In this document: in pieces, positions 7,985 through 16,119 of the stretch
Numbering within the stretch: the stretch's first letter is position 1
How the letters are laid out: each line of letters starts with the position of its first letter
Origin: an uncultured Campylobacter sp.
GTDB taxonomy: Bacteria; Actinomycetota; Actinomycetes; Mycobacteriales; Mycobacteriaceae
Direction of reading: 5' to 3'
NCBI GenBank assembly: GCA_946221035.1
Contig: CAMIME010000012.1
Location: 1-55,321 of the forward strand
Length of the DNA: 55,321 nucleotides
The notes under the pieces: model-generated
What the model was told of the DNA's origin: nothing
Seen by the model: the letters and a program-made list of their open reading frames with translations, nothing else
The model's database searches: none
Translations under genes and position numbers: made by a program

Positions 7985-9409
7985 ATGGCCTTAAGAAGGT
8001 TTGCGGCGGCGACGCTTTCGGTTGCACTGCTTTCCGCGTGCGCGCAACCCACACCGCGCGAGGAGGTGGTGGTCGCGGCCGCCGCGGCACCGGCGAGCTT
8101 GGACTTCACCACCACCGGCGGCGCTGCCGTGCCGCAAGCACTCGTGGGCAACGTCTACGAGACGCTCGTGCGTATCGACGACTCCGGTAACCCCCAACCG
8201 TTCCTCGCCACCTCCTGGGACATCGACGGCCAGGAGGTGACCTTCCACCTGCGCGAGGGCGTGACATTCTCCGACGGCACCCCGTTTGACGCCGATGACG
8301 TGGTCTTTTCCATCGACTACGTGAAGAACCGGTGGACGAATGGGTTGAAGAAGCAGATGGACGGAGTCGTCGATACGCAAAAGCTTGGGGAGCACACGGT
8401 GCGAGTGCGTATCGACGGCTCCGTGGACACCTGGCTGTGGTCCATGGGCACGCTGACGGGCGCGATGATGACTCCGGCCAGCGTGGAGCGCCTTGCCACC
8501 GACCCGCTGGGGACGGGGCCCTACACCGTGGAGCGCTTCGACGTGGGTGAGCAGATCCGCTTCGCCGCCCGCGGGGACTACTGGGCGGGACCCGTCGAGC
8601 GCGACGCCGCGATCCGCTACTTCGACGACCCGGTCTCGGCCGTCAACGCGCTGCGGGTGGGGGACGTGGACGTGGTGTGGGCCATGCAGGCGCCGCAGCT
8701 GATTCGCACGCTGCCCGACGACATCCGCGTGGAGGTGGGCACGACCAACGGCGAGGTGCTCTTTTCCATGAACAACCGCCGCGCCCCCTTCGACGACCCC
8801 GACGTGCGTCGCGCCGTGGCGTACGCGGTGGATCGCGCCGCCATCAACGACGTGGTGTACGACGGGCTTGCGCGCGACACCGGCGGCGCCCCGGTGCCGC
8901 CGACGGACCCCTGGTTCACCGGCCGCGACTACTACCCCTTCGACCCGGACCGCGCCCGCGAGCTGCTCGCGGGGCGCACCCCGGAGATCACGGTGACGGT
9001 GCCCAACTTGCCGTACGCGCAGGAGGCGGCGGAGCTGGTGTTCTCCCAGCTTCGCGACGTCGGCTTCATCGTCCACCTTGAGACGGTCGAGTTCCCCGCC
9101 GTGTGGCTGAACCAGGTGCTCAAGGGCCACGACTACCAGGCGTCTCTGGTTGCGCACGTGGAGCCGCGCGACATCCCCATGCTGTTTGGCAACCCGGACT
9201 ACTACCTGGGCTACGACTCCCCCGCCGCCCGCGAGGACATCGCCGCCGGCGACTTGGCCGGCGCGGTGGACACGATCATGGCGGACGCGGCGGCGCTCAC
9301 CCTGGTCAACGCGCCCAACATCGTCCTGTTCGCGCCGGGCGTGGGCGGGCTGAACGCGAACGTGGTCACCGACTCCCTGCGCCTCACGGATATTGAGGTG
9401 GCGCCGTGA
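7985..9409 (+). CDS. oppA: ABC transporter solute-binding lipoprotein, family 5
   Basis: Encodes 474 residues. A signal peptide ends in the lipobox LLSAC with Cys 19 as the lipidated residue. The body is a family 5 (DppA/OppA) binding protein, with FSDGTPFDADDVVFSIDY at about 97-114 and the hinge region typical of dipeptide, nickel and some sugar binders. At 474 residues it is slightly short for the family (about 500-550). Its stop codon overlaps the GTG of the first permease (GTGA). The solute is not evident; the downstream ribokinase suggests a ribose-containing or similar compound. The ribosome binding site is poor, so it may depend on coupling to gntR. Confidence 0.88.
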   Translation: MALRRFAAATLSVALLSACAQPTPREEVVVAAAAAPASLDFTTTGGAAVPQALVGNVYETLVRIDDSGNPQPFLATSWDIDGQEVTFHLREGVTFSDGTPFDADDVVFSIDYVKNRWTNGLKKQMDGVVDTQKLGEHTVRVRIDGSVDTWLWSMGTLTGAMMTPASVERLATDPLGTGPYTVERFDVGEQIRFAARGDYWAGPVERDAAIRYFDDPVSAVNALRVGDVDVVWAMQAPQLIRTLPDDIRVEVGTTNGEVLFSMNNRRAPFDDPDVRRAVAYAVDRAAINDVVYDGLARDTGGAPVPPTDPWFTGRDYYPFDPDRARELLAGRTPEITVTVPNLPYAQEAAELVFSQLRDVGFIVHLETVEFPAVWLNQVLKGHDYQASLVAHVEPRDIPMLFGNPDYYLGYDSPAAREDIAAGDLAGAVDTIMADAAALTLVNAPNIVLFAPGVGGLNANVVTDSLRLTDIEVAP

Positions 9410-10317
9410 TCAAATCGCTTGCCCGGTTTGCGGGCTTAATGGTCGCCGCGAGCGTGATCATCTTCCTGCTGCTGCGCGCGGTGCCCGGAGACCCGGCGCG
9501 CGTGGCCCTGGGCGTCACAGCCTCGGACGCCGACGTGGCGGAGCTCTCCGTCCGGCTCGGCCTCGACCGCCCCCTAGTGGTGCAGTACGCCGACTGGGTC
9601 GGCGGCCTGGTCACGGGCAACTTCGGCATCTCGCTTGCCAGCGGCCAGGACATCACCGCCGCGGTGGCCGAGCGCGCGGGCGTGTCCCTCGCCCTCACCT
9701 TGAGCGCGATGGCGGTTGCCATCCTGGTGGCCGTGCCGGCCGGGATGTACCTGGCCCGGCGCGAGCGCACCCTCGGCGGGGCGATCGTCGGCGGGTTGAC
9801 CCAGCTGGGGATCGCGGTGCCGTCCTTTCTGGTGGGTATCGCGGCGGTGGCGCTGTTCTCGGTGCGCCTCGGGTGGCTGCCCGCCAACGGGTGGGGCAGC
9901 GCCGCCCACATGGTGCTGCCGGTGGGGGCGCTGGCGCTGGTGCAGGCGGCGATCCTCACCCGCTACGTGCGCGCGGCCGTGGCGGAGGAAATGGGGGAAG
10001 ATTATGTGCGGACGGGGCGGGCGCAGGGGGCGTCGATAAGCGAAGTGCTCTTCTCCTCCGTGCTGCGCAACGCGGCGCTGCCGGTGATCACCGTTGCCGG
10101 GATCCAGCTGTCCACGCTGGTGGTGGGCGCGGTGGTGATTGAGCGGGTGTTTGCTATCCCCGGGCTGGGCAGCCTGCTGCTTGACGCGGTGGCCACCCGC
10201 GACCTGACCACGGTGCAGACGGTGATGATGCTCATCGTCGCCTTCACGCTGGTGGTGAACCTGATCGTGGACCTGACGTACGCGGCCGTGGACCCGCGGG
10301 TAAGGCGGCGGGCATGA
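9406..10317 (+). CDS. oppB: ABC transporter permease, OppB/DppB type
   Basis: A 303-residue membrane protein with about six helices. The N-terminus has the OppB-type VPGDPARVALG stretch, and GLDRPLVVQYADWVGGLVTGNFG is typical of DppB-type permeases. The EAA loop for contact with the ATPase lies around EEMGEDYVRTGRAQGAS. The start GTG overlaps the oppA stop and the stop overlaps the next ATG (ATGA), so translation of the three genes is coupled. The dispersed 14-base motif lies at 10031-10044 inside the EAA region. Confidence 0.9.
   Translation: MIKSLARFAGLMVAASVIIFLLLRAVPGDPARVALGVTASDADVAELSVRLGLDRPLVVQYADWVGGLVTGNFGISLASGQDITAAVAERAGVSLALTLSAMAVAILVAVPAGMYLARRERTLGGAIVGGLTQLGIAVPSFLVGIAAVALFSVRLGWLPANGWGSAAHMVLPVGALALVQAAILTRYVRAAVAEEMGEDYVRTGRAQGASISEVLFSSVLRNAALPVITVAGIQLSTLVVGAVVIERVFAIPGLGSLLLDAVATRDLTTVQTVMMLIVAFTLVVNLIVDLTYAAVDPRVRRRA
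10031..10044 (+). repeat. Dispersed motif, full 14-base form
   Basis: CGTCGATAAGCGAA, one of three exact 14-base copies in the window (the others at 14267-14280 and, inverted, 42230-42243). It lies inside oppB and reads A-S-I-S-E there. Confidence 0.7.
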
Positions 10318-11093
10318 GCTGGCGGCGGATGCTCGGCGCGGTGATTGTGGCGCTCGCGGTGGCGGCGGCGCTCATTTCGCTTGCGTGGACGCCCTACGAC
10401 CCGCTGCAGGCCGCACCCGCCGCGCGGCTCGAGGGGCCGTCGGCGGCGCACTGGATGGGCACGGACCAGTTCGGCCGCGACATCGCCTCGCGCGTGATGG
10501 ACGGCGCGCGCCTCACCCTGTTCGTGTGCCTGGGCGCGGTGGGGCTTTCGACGCTGGTGGGCGTGCCGCTCGGTGTCATTGCGGGCATGCGGCGCGGGCC
10601 GGGGCGCGCGATCATGGCCGGCGCGGACCTGCTGCTCGCCTTCCCGGCGCTGCTGCTGGCGATGGTGTTCACGGCCGTGTTCGGCGCGTCCATCTGGATC
10701 GTGGTGCTGGCCATCGGCATCGCCGGCATCCCCGGGTTCGTGCGCGTTGCGCGGGCGGCGACGATGCAGGTAATGCACCAGGACTACATCCTGGCGGCGC
10801 GGATGGCCAAGGTGCCCGCGCCCGTGATCGCGCTGCGCCACGTGCTGCCGAACATCCGGCCGATCGTGGTCACCCAGGTCTCGGTGGCGCTCGCGCTGGC
10901 GATCCTCGCGGAGGCGGGCTTGTCCTTCCTCGGCCTGGGCGCGCCCGCCCCGTACGCCTCCTGGGGCCGCATGCTGCAGGCCTCCCAGCCGTACCTGGCC
11001 ACCTCCCCGCACCTGGCGCTGTGGCCGGGGCTGGCGATCGCCGTGACGGTGCTGGGGTTCAACCTGCTGGGGGCGCGCGATGATCGACGTTAA
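10314..11093 (+). CDS. oppC: ABC transporter permease, OppC/DppC type
   Basis: A 259-residue membrane protein, the second permease. HWMGTDQFGRDIASRVMDGAR at about residues 43-63 is the hallmark of OppC/DppC proteins, and the EAA loop is RAATMQVMHQDYILAARM. C-terminal stretch GLSFLGLGAPAPYASWGRML is also diagnostic. Typical OppC proteins have about 280-300 residues; here the N-terminal tail is short. The last 14 bases overlap the start of the ATPase gene, a tight coupling. Confidence 0.9.
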   Translation: MSWRRMLGAVIVALAVAAALISLAWTPYDPLQAAPAARLEGPSAAHWMGTDQFGRDIASRVMDGARLTLFVCLGAVGLSTLVGVPLGVIAGMRRGPGRAIMAGADLLLAFPALLLAMVFTAVFGASIWIVVLAIGIAGIPGFVRVARAATMQVMHQDYILAARMAKVPAPVIALRHVLPNIRPIVVTQVSVALALAILAEAGLSFLGLGAPAPYASWGRMLQASQPYLATSPHLALWPGLAIAVTVLGFNLLGARDDRR

Positions 11094-12426
11094 GCACCTC
11101 ACTATCGACGGCATCCTCGACGACATCTCCTTGAGCGTCGGCCGCGGCGAGCGCGTGGGCATCATCGGCGAATCCGGCTCCGGCAAATCCGTTACGGCTC
11201 TGTCCATCATGGGGCTTGCAGACCTGCCGGCGAAAGGCTCCATCACCGGCTCCATCACCGTTGATGGGGTGGAGATGGTGGGCACGCCGGACCGGGTCCG
11301 TCGCAAAGTGCGCGGCACGAAGGTGGCCATGGTGTTCCAGGAGCCGATGACGGCGCTGGACCCGCTGAAGAAGATCGGCCGGGTGGTCGACCGCGCGCTG
11401 CTTGCCGACGTCGGCGTGGACCGCCCCGACGCCTACCCGCACGAGCTCTCCGGCGGCCAGCGCCAGCGCGTGCTCATCGCGCTCGCCTTGTCGCAGAACC
11501 CGGACATCCTCATCTGCGACGAACCCACCACCGCCCTCGACGCCGTGGTGCAGGCCGACATCCTTGACCTGCTCGACCGGCTCGTGGCGGAGCGCGGCAT
11601 GGGGCTGCTGTTCATCTCCCACGACCTGGCCGTGGTCGAGCGCATGTCCGACCGGGTGCTCGTGTTCAAAGACGGGCGCATCGTCGCCGGCGACTCCGAC
11701 TACGCCCGCGCGCTCGAGCAGGCGGCCCAGCCCGGTCCGCCGGCGGCGCACGTGACCCTCGGCGAGCCCGTGGTCACCCTCGACCACGTCAGCCTCACCC
11801 GCGGCAGCACCCGCGCGCTCGACGACGTCTCCCTCTCCGTCGCCGCCGGCGAGCGCCTCGCCATCGTGGGCGGCTCCGGCTCCGGAAAAACGTCACTGTT
11901 GCACACCATCGCCGGCTTCCTCGCCCCCACCGCCGGCAGCGTGCGCGTGGACGGCACCATGCAGATGGTCTTCCAGGACCCGTACTCGTCGTTGGACCCG
12001 CGGATGGCCGTGGGTACGTCGATACGCGAAGCCGGCGTAGACGTGGCGCGCGCGGACGAGGTGCTGCAGCGTGTCGGGCTGCCGGGCACCGCGGGCCGCC
12101 TGCCGCGCGAGTTCTCCGGCGGCCAGCGCCAGCGCGTCTCCATCGCCCGCGCCGCCGCCCCGAGCCCGAGCATTTTGCTTGCCGACGAACCCGTATCCGC
12201 CCTCGACACCACCACCCGCCGTCAGGTCCTGCGCCTGATCGAGGACACGGTGGCGGGCGGCACCCTCATTTTCGTCACTCACGACCTGCAGGTCGCCCGC
12301 GAGGTGTGCCCCACCCTTGCCGTCATGCACCAGGGCAGGATCGTGGAGCACGGCCACACCGAGGCCATCTGGCGCGACCCGCAGCACCCGTACACGCAGC
12401 TGCTCATCGAGTCCGTCGTGCGCTAA
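11080..12426 (+). CDS. oppD: ABC transporter fused double ATPase (OppD-OppF)
   Basis: A 448-residue protein with two nucleotide-binding domains. Domain 1 has GESGSGKS (residues 30-37), signature LSGGQRQRV (from 123) and ICDEPTTALD; domain 2 has GGSGSGKT (from 264), FSGGQRQRVS (from 345) and LADEPVSALD. The fused form replaces separate OppD and OppF subunits and energises import. Both domains are compact: between Q-loop and signature of domain 1 only about 35 residues remain, and the usual C-terminal iron-sulphur/substrate region of OppD is absent, so total length is about 100 residues below typical fused forms. A variant of the dispersed motif lies at 12017-12030. Confidence 0.9.
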   Translation: MIDVKHLTIDGILDDISLSVGRGERVGIIGESGSGKSVTALSIMGLADLPAKGSITGSITVDGVEMVGTPDRVRRKVRGTKVAMVFQEPMTALDPLKKIGRVVDRALLADVGVDRPDAYPHELSGGQRQRVLIALALSQNPDILICDEPTTALDAVVQADILDLLDRLVAERGMGLLFISHDLAVVERMSDRVLVFKDGRIVAGDSDYARALEQAAQPGPPAAHVTLGEPVVTLDHVSLTRGSTRALDDVSLSVAAGERLAIVGGSGSGKTSLLHTIAGFLAPTAGSVRVDGTMQMVFQDPYSSLDPRMAVGTSIREAGVDVARADEVLQRVGLPGTAGRLPREFSGGQRQRVSIARAAAPSPSILLADEPVSALDTTTRRQVLRLIEDTVAGGTLIFVTHDLQVAREVCPTLAVMHQGRIVEHGHTEAIWRDPQHPYTQLLIESVVR

Positions 12427-12447
12427 CCCGCCCTATACTCCGGCGGT

Positions 12448-13326
12448 ATGCCACAGATCACCGTCGTCGGGTCGGTCAACGCCGACCTCACCGTCACCGT
12501 CGCCCGCCACCCGCAACCGGGCGAGACGCTCCTTGCCGCCGGCGGCGCCACCACCCCGGGCGGCAAGGGCGCGAACCAGGCGTGCGCCGCAGCAAAGCTG
12601 GGTGCGCAGGTGGCGCTGGTGGGCGCGGTGGGCCGCGACGCGAACGCGCAGATCGCCACCGCCGAGCTGGAGCGCGCCGGGGTGGACCTCACCCACCTCG
12701 AGCGCGTCGAAGAGGTGACGGGTCTCGCGGTGATCACGGTCGCGGACGGCGGCGAGAACACCATCCTGGTGGTGCCGGGGGCGAACGCGGCGGTGGACGC
12801 GCGCCTCATCGACGCCCACGCCGAGGCAATCGAGGCCGCCGACCTGCTGCTCCTCCAGGGCGAAATCCCGGCGGACGGGATCGCCCGCGCCGTCGAACTC
12901 GCCCGCGGCCGCGTGGTCATCAACCTCGCCCCCGTCATCGACATCCCGCGCGAGGTGCTGCTGCGCGCGGACCCGCTCATCGTCAACGAGCACGAGGCGC
13001 GGTGCCTGTGCGAGCAATTGCGTATCGACGACTCCGTCACCGCCCTCACCGGCACCGGCATCGCTTCCGTCGTGGTCACCCGCGGGGCCGAGGGCGCGCT
13101 GGTGGCGGACGCGCGCGGGGTCAAGGAAGTGGCCTCCCCGGCAGTCGAGGCGGTAGATACCGTCGGCGCCGGCGACGCCTTCGCAGGCGCGCTGTGCCAC
13201 CGGCTCACCCAGGGTGATTTACTTGCCGACGCCGCCCGCTTCGCCTGCCGCGTCGGCGCCTTTTCCGTCACCCGGCCCGGCGCGCAGACGTCCTACCCCG
13301 GCCCAGGCGACGAGCTGCCGGGCTAA
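12448..13326 (+). CDS. rbsK: Ribokinase, PfkB family
   Basis: Encodes 292 residues. The N-terminal VVGSVNADLTVTV and GGKGANQA (from residue 38) form the sugar-binding signature, and DTVGAGDAF (residues 237-245) has the catalytic Asp 243. The family phosphorylates D-ribose to ribose 5-phosphate with ATP in the cytoplasm. It follows the ABC transporter genes by 21 bases and probably ends that operon, suggesting that the transporter brings in ribose, a nucleoside or a ribose-containing compound. Substrate choice within the PfkB family (ribose, deoxyribose, nucleosides) cannot be fixed from sequence. Its stop overlaps the stop of the convergent pip gene. Confidence 0.9.
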   Translation: MPQITVVGSVNADLTVTVARHPQPGETLLAAGGATTPGGKGANQACAAAKLGAQVALVGAVGRDANAQIATAELERAGVDLTHLERVEEVTGLAVITVADGGENTILVVPGANAAVDARLIDAHAEAIEAADLLLLQGEIPADGIARAVELARGRVVINLAPVIDIPREVLLRADPLIVNEHEARCLCEQLRIDDSVTALTGTGIASVVVTRGAEGALVADARGVKEVASPAVEAVDTVGAGDAFAGALCHRLTQGDLLADAARFACRVGAFSVTRPGAQTSYPGPGDELPG

Positions 13327-14501
13327 ACCCCCGCCATGTCGAACAGCGCGCCAAGCACCTCCGCGCCGTGGCGGCGCAGCCCGTCGTGCTGGTACTTCGC
13401 CGTTTCCATTACCTCCGCGCCGATGACGTCCGCCGTCTCAAGCGACAGCTCGCGCGGGACGTAGATGTCGTCGGTGTACACCGCGGCGTAGGCGGTGTGC
13501 CCGCCGCCAAGCCCCGCGTAGAGGTTCGCCCAGTCATCCTTGGCCGCCAGCTCCTCGGCCACGGCCGCGAAGGGCTGAAGGGCCGGGTCCTCGGCGAATT
13601 GGAAGGGGAAGATGTGCTCGCCGGTGAGGTAGAACTCCTCGTCCGCCGGGGAGGCGTCGGGGGCGAATCCGGGCAGGTGCTCGGAGACCCGCTGCGCCGG
13701 CCACGCCGTGGCACCCGGTGTGGTCCCGCCGTAGATCGACTCGTGGATGGCGGCGTAGAGCGGCGCCTTGGCAAAGCTCACGCGCTCGCCCACCTCCGCC
13801 AAGAAGTCGGTGCGCAGTCGGCCGTTCGGGTGGAAGGGGGCCTCAAAGAGCCTGGCCAAGGACTCAAACCCGTCCTCGCGGCCGAGCGCGACGCCCACGG
13901 TGCGCAGGCGCCGGGAGGTTAACCGTTCGCCGGTGGGCAGCAGTTCCTCCTCCCCTTCCAGGTGGCGGCAGACCTCGCGCACCATTCGCTCGGCTTCCGG
14001 GTATTGCGCGTTAAACGCCAGGTGACGGGCCCGCAGCTTGTCGAAGGTGGCCCGGTAGACCTCGTCCACCGACCGGGTCACCGTGGGCAGGCCACCGGTG
14101 AAAAAGGCCCGCCCCACCGACTCCGGGTGCGCGGCCAGGTAGTGAGTGAGGCAGAACCCGCCGAAGGACTGCCCCAACACGTCCCACCGAGCCAGCCCGA
14201 GTTCTTCGCGCAGGGCCTCGGCGTCGGAGACGATGTCGTTGGCTCGGAGTTGGGTGAGCACGGAGGCGTCGATAAGCGAAGGCGCGTGTGCGTCGATTCT
14301 TGTGGAACGTCCCGTCCCCCGCTGGTCCAACAACACCACCTGGTAGCCGCGCGTGAGCGCGGTGGTGACCCACGCGAAGCGCTCGCGGGGCGCGGGAAAG
14401 CCCGGCCCGCCCTGGAGGTAGAGGAGTGCGGGTGCCGCCGGGTCGCCGAGGACGCGGGCGAAGATGGTGAACCCGGCGCGCTTGAACTCGACCGTGCGCA
14501 T
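13323..14501 (-). CDS. pip: Proline iminopeptidase-like alpha/beta hydrolase
   Basis: Encodes 392 residues, peptidase family S33. Near the N-terminus are the oxyanion stretch YLQGGPGFPAPR and DQRGTGRST; the nucleophile is Ser 112 in GQSFGG, and the C-terminal GGGHTAYAA probably holds the catalytic histidine. The family releases N-terminal proline from peptides in the cytoplasm. It is transcribed against the neighbouring genes: tail to tail with rbsK (4-base overlap) and head to head with the CPBP cluster (35 bases). A 14-base copy of the dispersed motif lies at 14267-14280, just before the nucleophile region. Confidence 0.9.
   Translation of the reverse strand: MRTVEFKRAGFTIFARVLGDPAAPALLYLQGGPGFPAPRERFAWVTTALTRGYQVVLLDQRGTGRSTRIDAHAPSLIDASVLTQLRANDIVSDAEALREELGLARWDVLGQSFGGFCLTHYLAAHPESVGRAFFTGGLPTVTRSVDEVYRATFDKLRARHLAFNAQYPEAERMVREVCRHLEGEEELLPTGERLTSRRLRTVGVALGREDGFESLARLFEAPFHPNGRLRTDFLAEVGERVSFAKAPLYAAIHESIYGGTTPGATAWPAQRVSEHLPGFAPDASPADEEFYLTGEHIFPFQFAEDPALQPFAAVAEELAAKDDWANLYAGLGGGHTAYAAVYTDDIYVPRELSLETADVIGAEVMETAKYQHDGLRRHGAEVLGALFDMAGV
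14267..14280 (+). repeat. Dispersed motif, full 14-base form
   Basis: CGTCGATAAGCGAA again, here inside pip, which is on the other strand and reads it as S-L-I-D-A. The different reading frame from the oppB copy shows the conservation is at DNA level. Confidence 0.7.
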
Positions 14502-14536
14502 ATTGATCCAACATACCGACTGGGCACAGCGTGGGC

Positions 14537-14611
14537 ATGGGCGTGATCATCATTATCCTGATGTTCGTCCTGTTGTGGGTGGCGCAGCGGCTGCTGCGCC
14601 GATGGAGGTGA
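14537..14611 (+). CDS. Possible 24-residue single-helix membrane peptide
   Basis: A short frame from ATG 14537 to TGA 14609-14611. It encodes 24 residues: MGVIIIILMFVLLWVAQ, a near-perfect hydrophobic helix, then a basic tail of Arg, Leu and Trp. This is the form of small membrane peptides that regulate or stabilise larger membrane proteins. Its final codons contain GGAGG, the ribosome binding site of the next gene, whose GTG follows the stop by five bases, so translational coupling is likely. There is no clear ribosome binding site for the peptide itself; it could be translated from a leaderless or very short leader. It could instead be plain leader sequence. Confidence 0.4.
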   Translation: MGVIIIILMFVLLWVAQRLLRRWR

Positions 14612-14616
14612 CGCGC

Positions 14617-16119
14617 GTGAACGAGGTGATTGCGCCGTATCACCGGTTGGGGCTCACTGAGCGTCGAAAAGCATTCAGCCCCTGGCGCCCCGCGGTGGCC
14701 ATCGCGGTGGTGCTGGTGGGCTTCGCGGTGCTGCAGGTGGTGTGGATCCTGGGTGCGCTGGCGGTGATGGGGTTCGACTGGCTGGACACGTTCATGGACA
14801 CCGAGAACGACTCCGACCCGGCGACCATGCTGGTGACCTACGGCGCCATCGCGATCACCGCCCCGGTGGCGTTCGTGGCCGCGTGGGCGTCGGGGCGCAA
14901 ACCCCGCTACGTGCTGTCGGTGGAGGGGCGCTGGCGCTGGCGCAAATTCCTTCCCGCACTCGCGCTCCTGGGCGGGCCGGTGGCGCTGATCTTCGCCGCC
15001 GACTTGGCTATCTTCGGCGAGGTCCCGGCGGGCGCGGACCGGCGGTTTTGGCTCTGCGCGCTTATCGCCGCCACGGTGATCCCGGTGCAGTGCCTGGCCG
15101 AGGAGCTCATCTTCCGCGGCTCGCTCACCCAGTCCATCGGCGCGTGGACGGCGAACCCGTGGATCGCCTACCTCGTGCCCATCCCGCTGTTCGTCGTCGG
15201 CCACCCCTACGACGCCGCCGGCATGGTCAGCGTCGGGGTCTTCGCCATCGTCGCCTCCACGCTCGTGCACCGCACGGGAGGGCTGGAGTCCGCGTCTGCG
15301 CTGCACATGGTGAACAACGTCTCCATCTCCTACGCCATGTTCTCCGGCATTGCCGACGACGACGGCCCCCGCTACTGGCTCTACGCCGCCACCGACTTGG
15401 CCCTCATCGCCGCCGTGGTCGCGCTTCTCGCGGCCACGTCCGGCACTAAGGTGGCGCGGGTGGAAACCACCAGCGCGCGCATCTTGAACGCCCCGCACCC
15501 GACCGGTGACCTGCTCTATCAATCCCCCACCCACCCCGAGCACGGCGGCGTGGTAGTGGCCGAGCCCGCCTACGCCACCGACGCCATCTGGACCGTCGTC
15601 GGCGACACCGCGCAGCTCACCCGCGACGGCATCACGCTCACCTACCGCGTCATCCGCGGCAGGTTCGAGCTCAGCGCGCGCAACGACTCGCGCGACACCC
15701 GCCTCATCCGCCTCGCCCTGCGCCCCTACTGGCGCGTCGACGCTGTGCGAGCGCGGGCGATCGGCCTTTCGGGCAGCGAGGTGTTCGACAAGGTCACCGG
15801 CTCTTCCGGCGTTGTCAGCGGGGACCTAAGTTTCGGGTCCGAAGTCGACGCCGTGGTGCGCTCCCAGGGGCCCGTTTTGCTTGACGACGACAACCGCTGG
15901 ATCCGCATCGAAACCTCCGGCACCGACCACACCGTGGTGTGGAACCCGGGACCCGAAGCCTGTGCGGACGCGCCCGACCTAGGCGACGAGGAGTGGCGTG
16001 AGTTCGTCTGCGTGGAACCGGCGCTGCTTGGTGCAGATCGCGGAGGTGTGTCGCTGGCACCGGGCGAGACGGTGGGGATCGCCATGCGGGTGACGGCCGG
16101 GCCGGTGGGAGGCGAGTAA
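14617..16119 (+). CDS. CPBP intramembrane protease fused to a mutarotase-like domain
   Basis: From GTG 14617 (GGAGG eight bases upstream) the product has 500 residues. Residues about 20-275 are a multi-helix CPBP (CAAX protease/Abi) domain with all three motifs: EELIFRG (Glu 162, Glu 163, Arg 167), FVVGH (Phe 192, His 196) and HMVNN (His 230, Asn 234). Residues about 280-500 are soluble and resemble D-hexose-6-phosphate mutarotases (YeaD type): SARILNAPHPTGDLLY near the start, GSEVFDKVTG, then WNPGP (from 442) and FVCVEPA with Glu 467 at the position of the catalytic acid. The conserved HGFAR segment, with the catalytic histidine, is replaced by EPAYATD, so the domain probably binds rather than converts sugars. 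No frameshift or stop separates the parts. An upstream in-frame ATG at 14602 is possible but less well placed. Confidence 0.78.
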   Translation: MNEVIAPYHRLGLTERRKAFSPWRPAVAIAVVLVGFAVLQVVWILGALAVMGFDWLDTFMDTENDSDPATMLVTYGAIAITAPVAFVAAWASGRKPRYVLSVEGRWRWRKFLPALALLGGPVALIFAADLAIFGEVPAGADRRFWLCALIAATVIPVQCLAEELIFRGSLTQSIGAWTANPWIAYLVPIPLFVVGHPYDAAGMVSVGVFAIVASTLVHRTGGLESASALHMVNNVSISYAMFSGIADDDGPRYWLYAATDLALIAAVVALLAATSGTKVARVETTSARILNAPHPTGDLLYQSPTHPEHGGVVVAEPAYATDAIWTVVGDTAQLTRDGITLTYRVIRGRFELSARNDSRDTRLIRLALRPYWRVDAVRARAIGLSGSEVFDKVTGSSGVVSGDLSFGSEVDAVVRSQGPVLLDDDNRWIRIETSGTDHTVVWNPGPEACADAPDLGDEEWREFVCVEPALLGADRGGVSLAPGETVGIAMRVTAGPVGGE

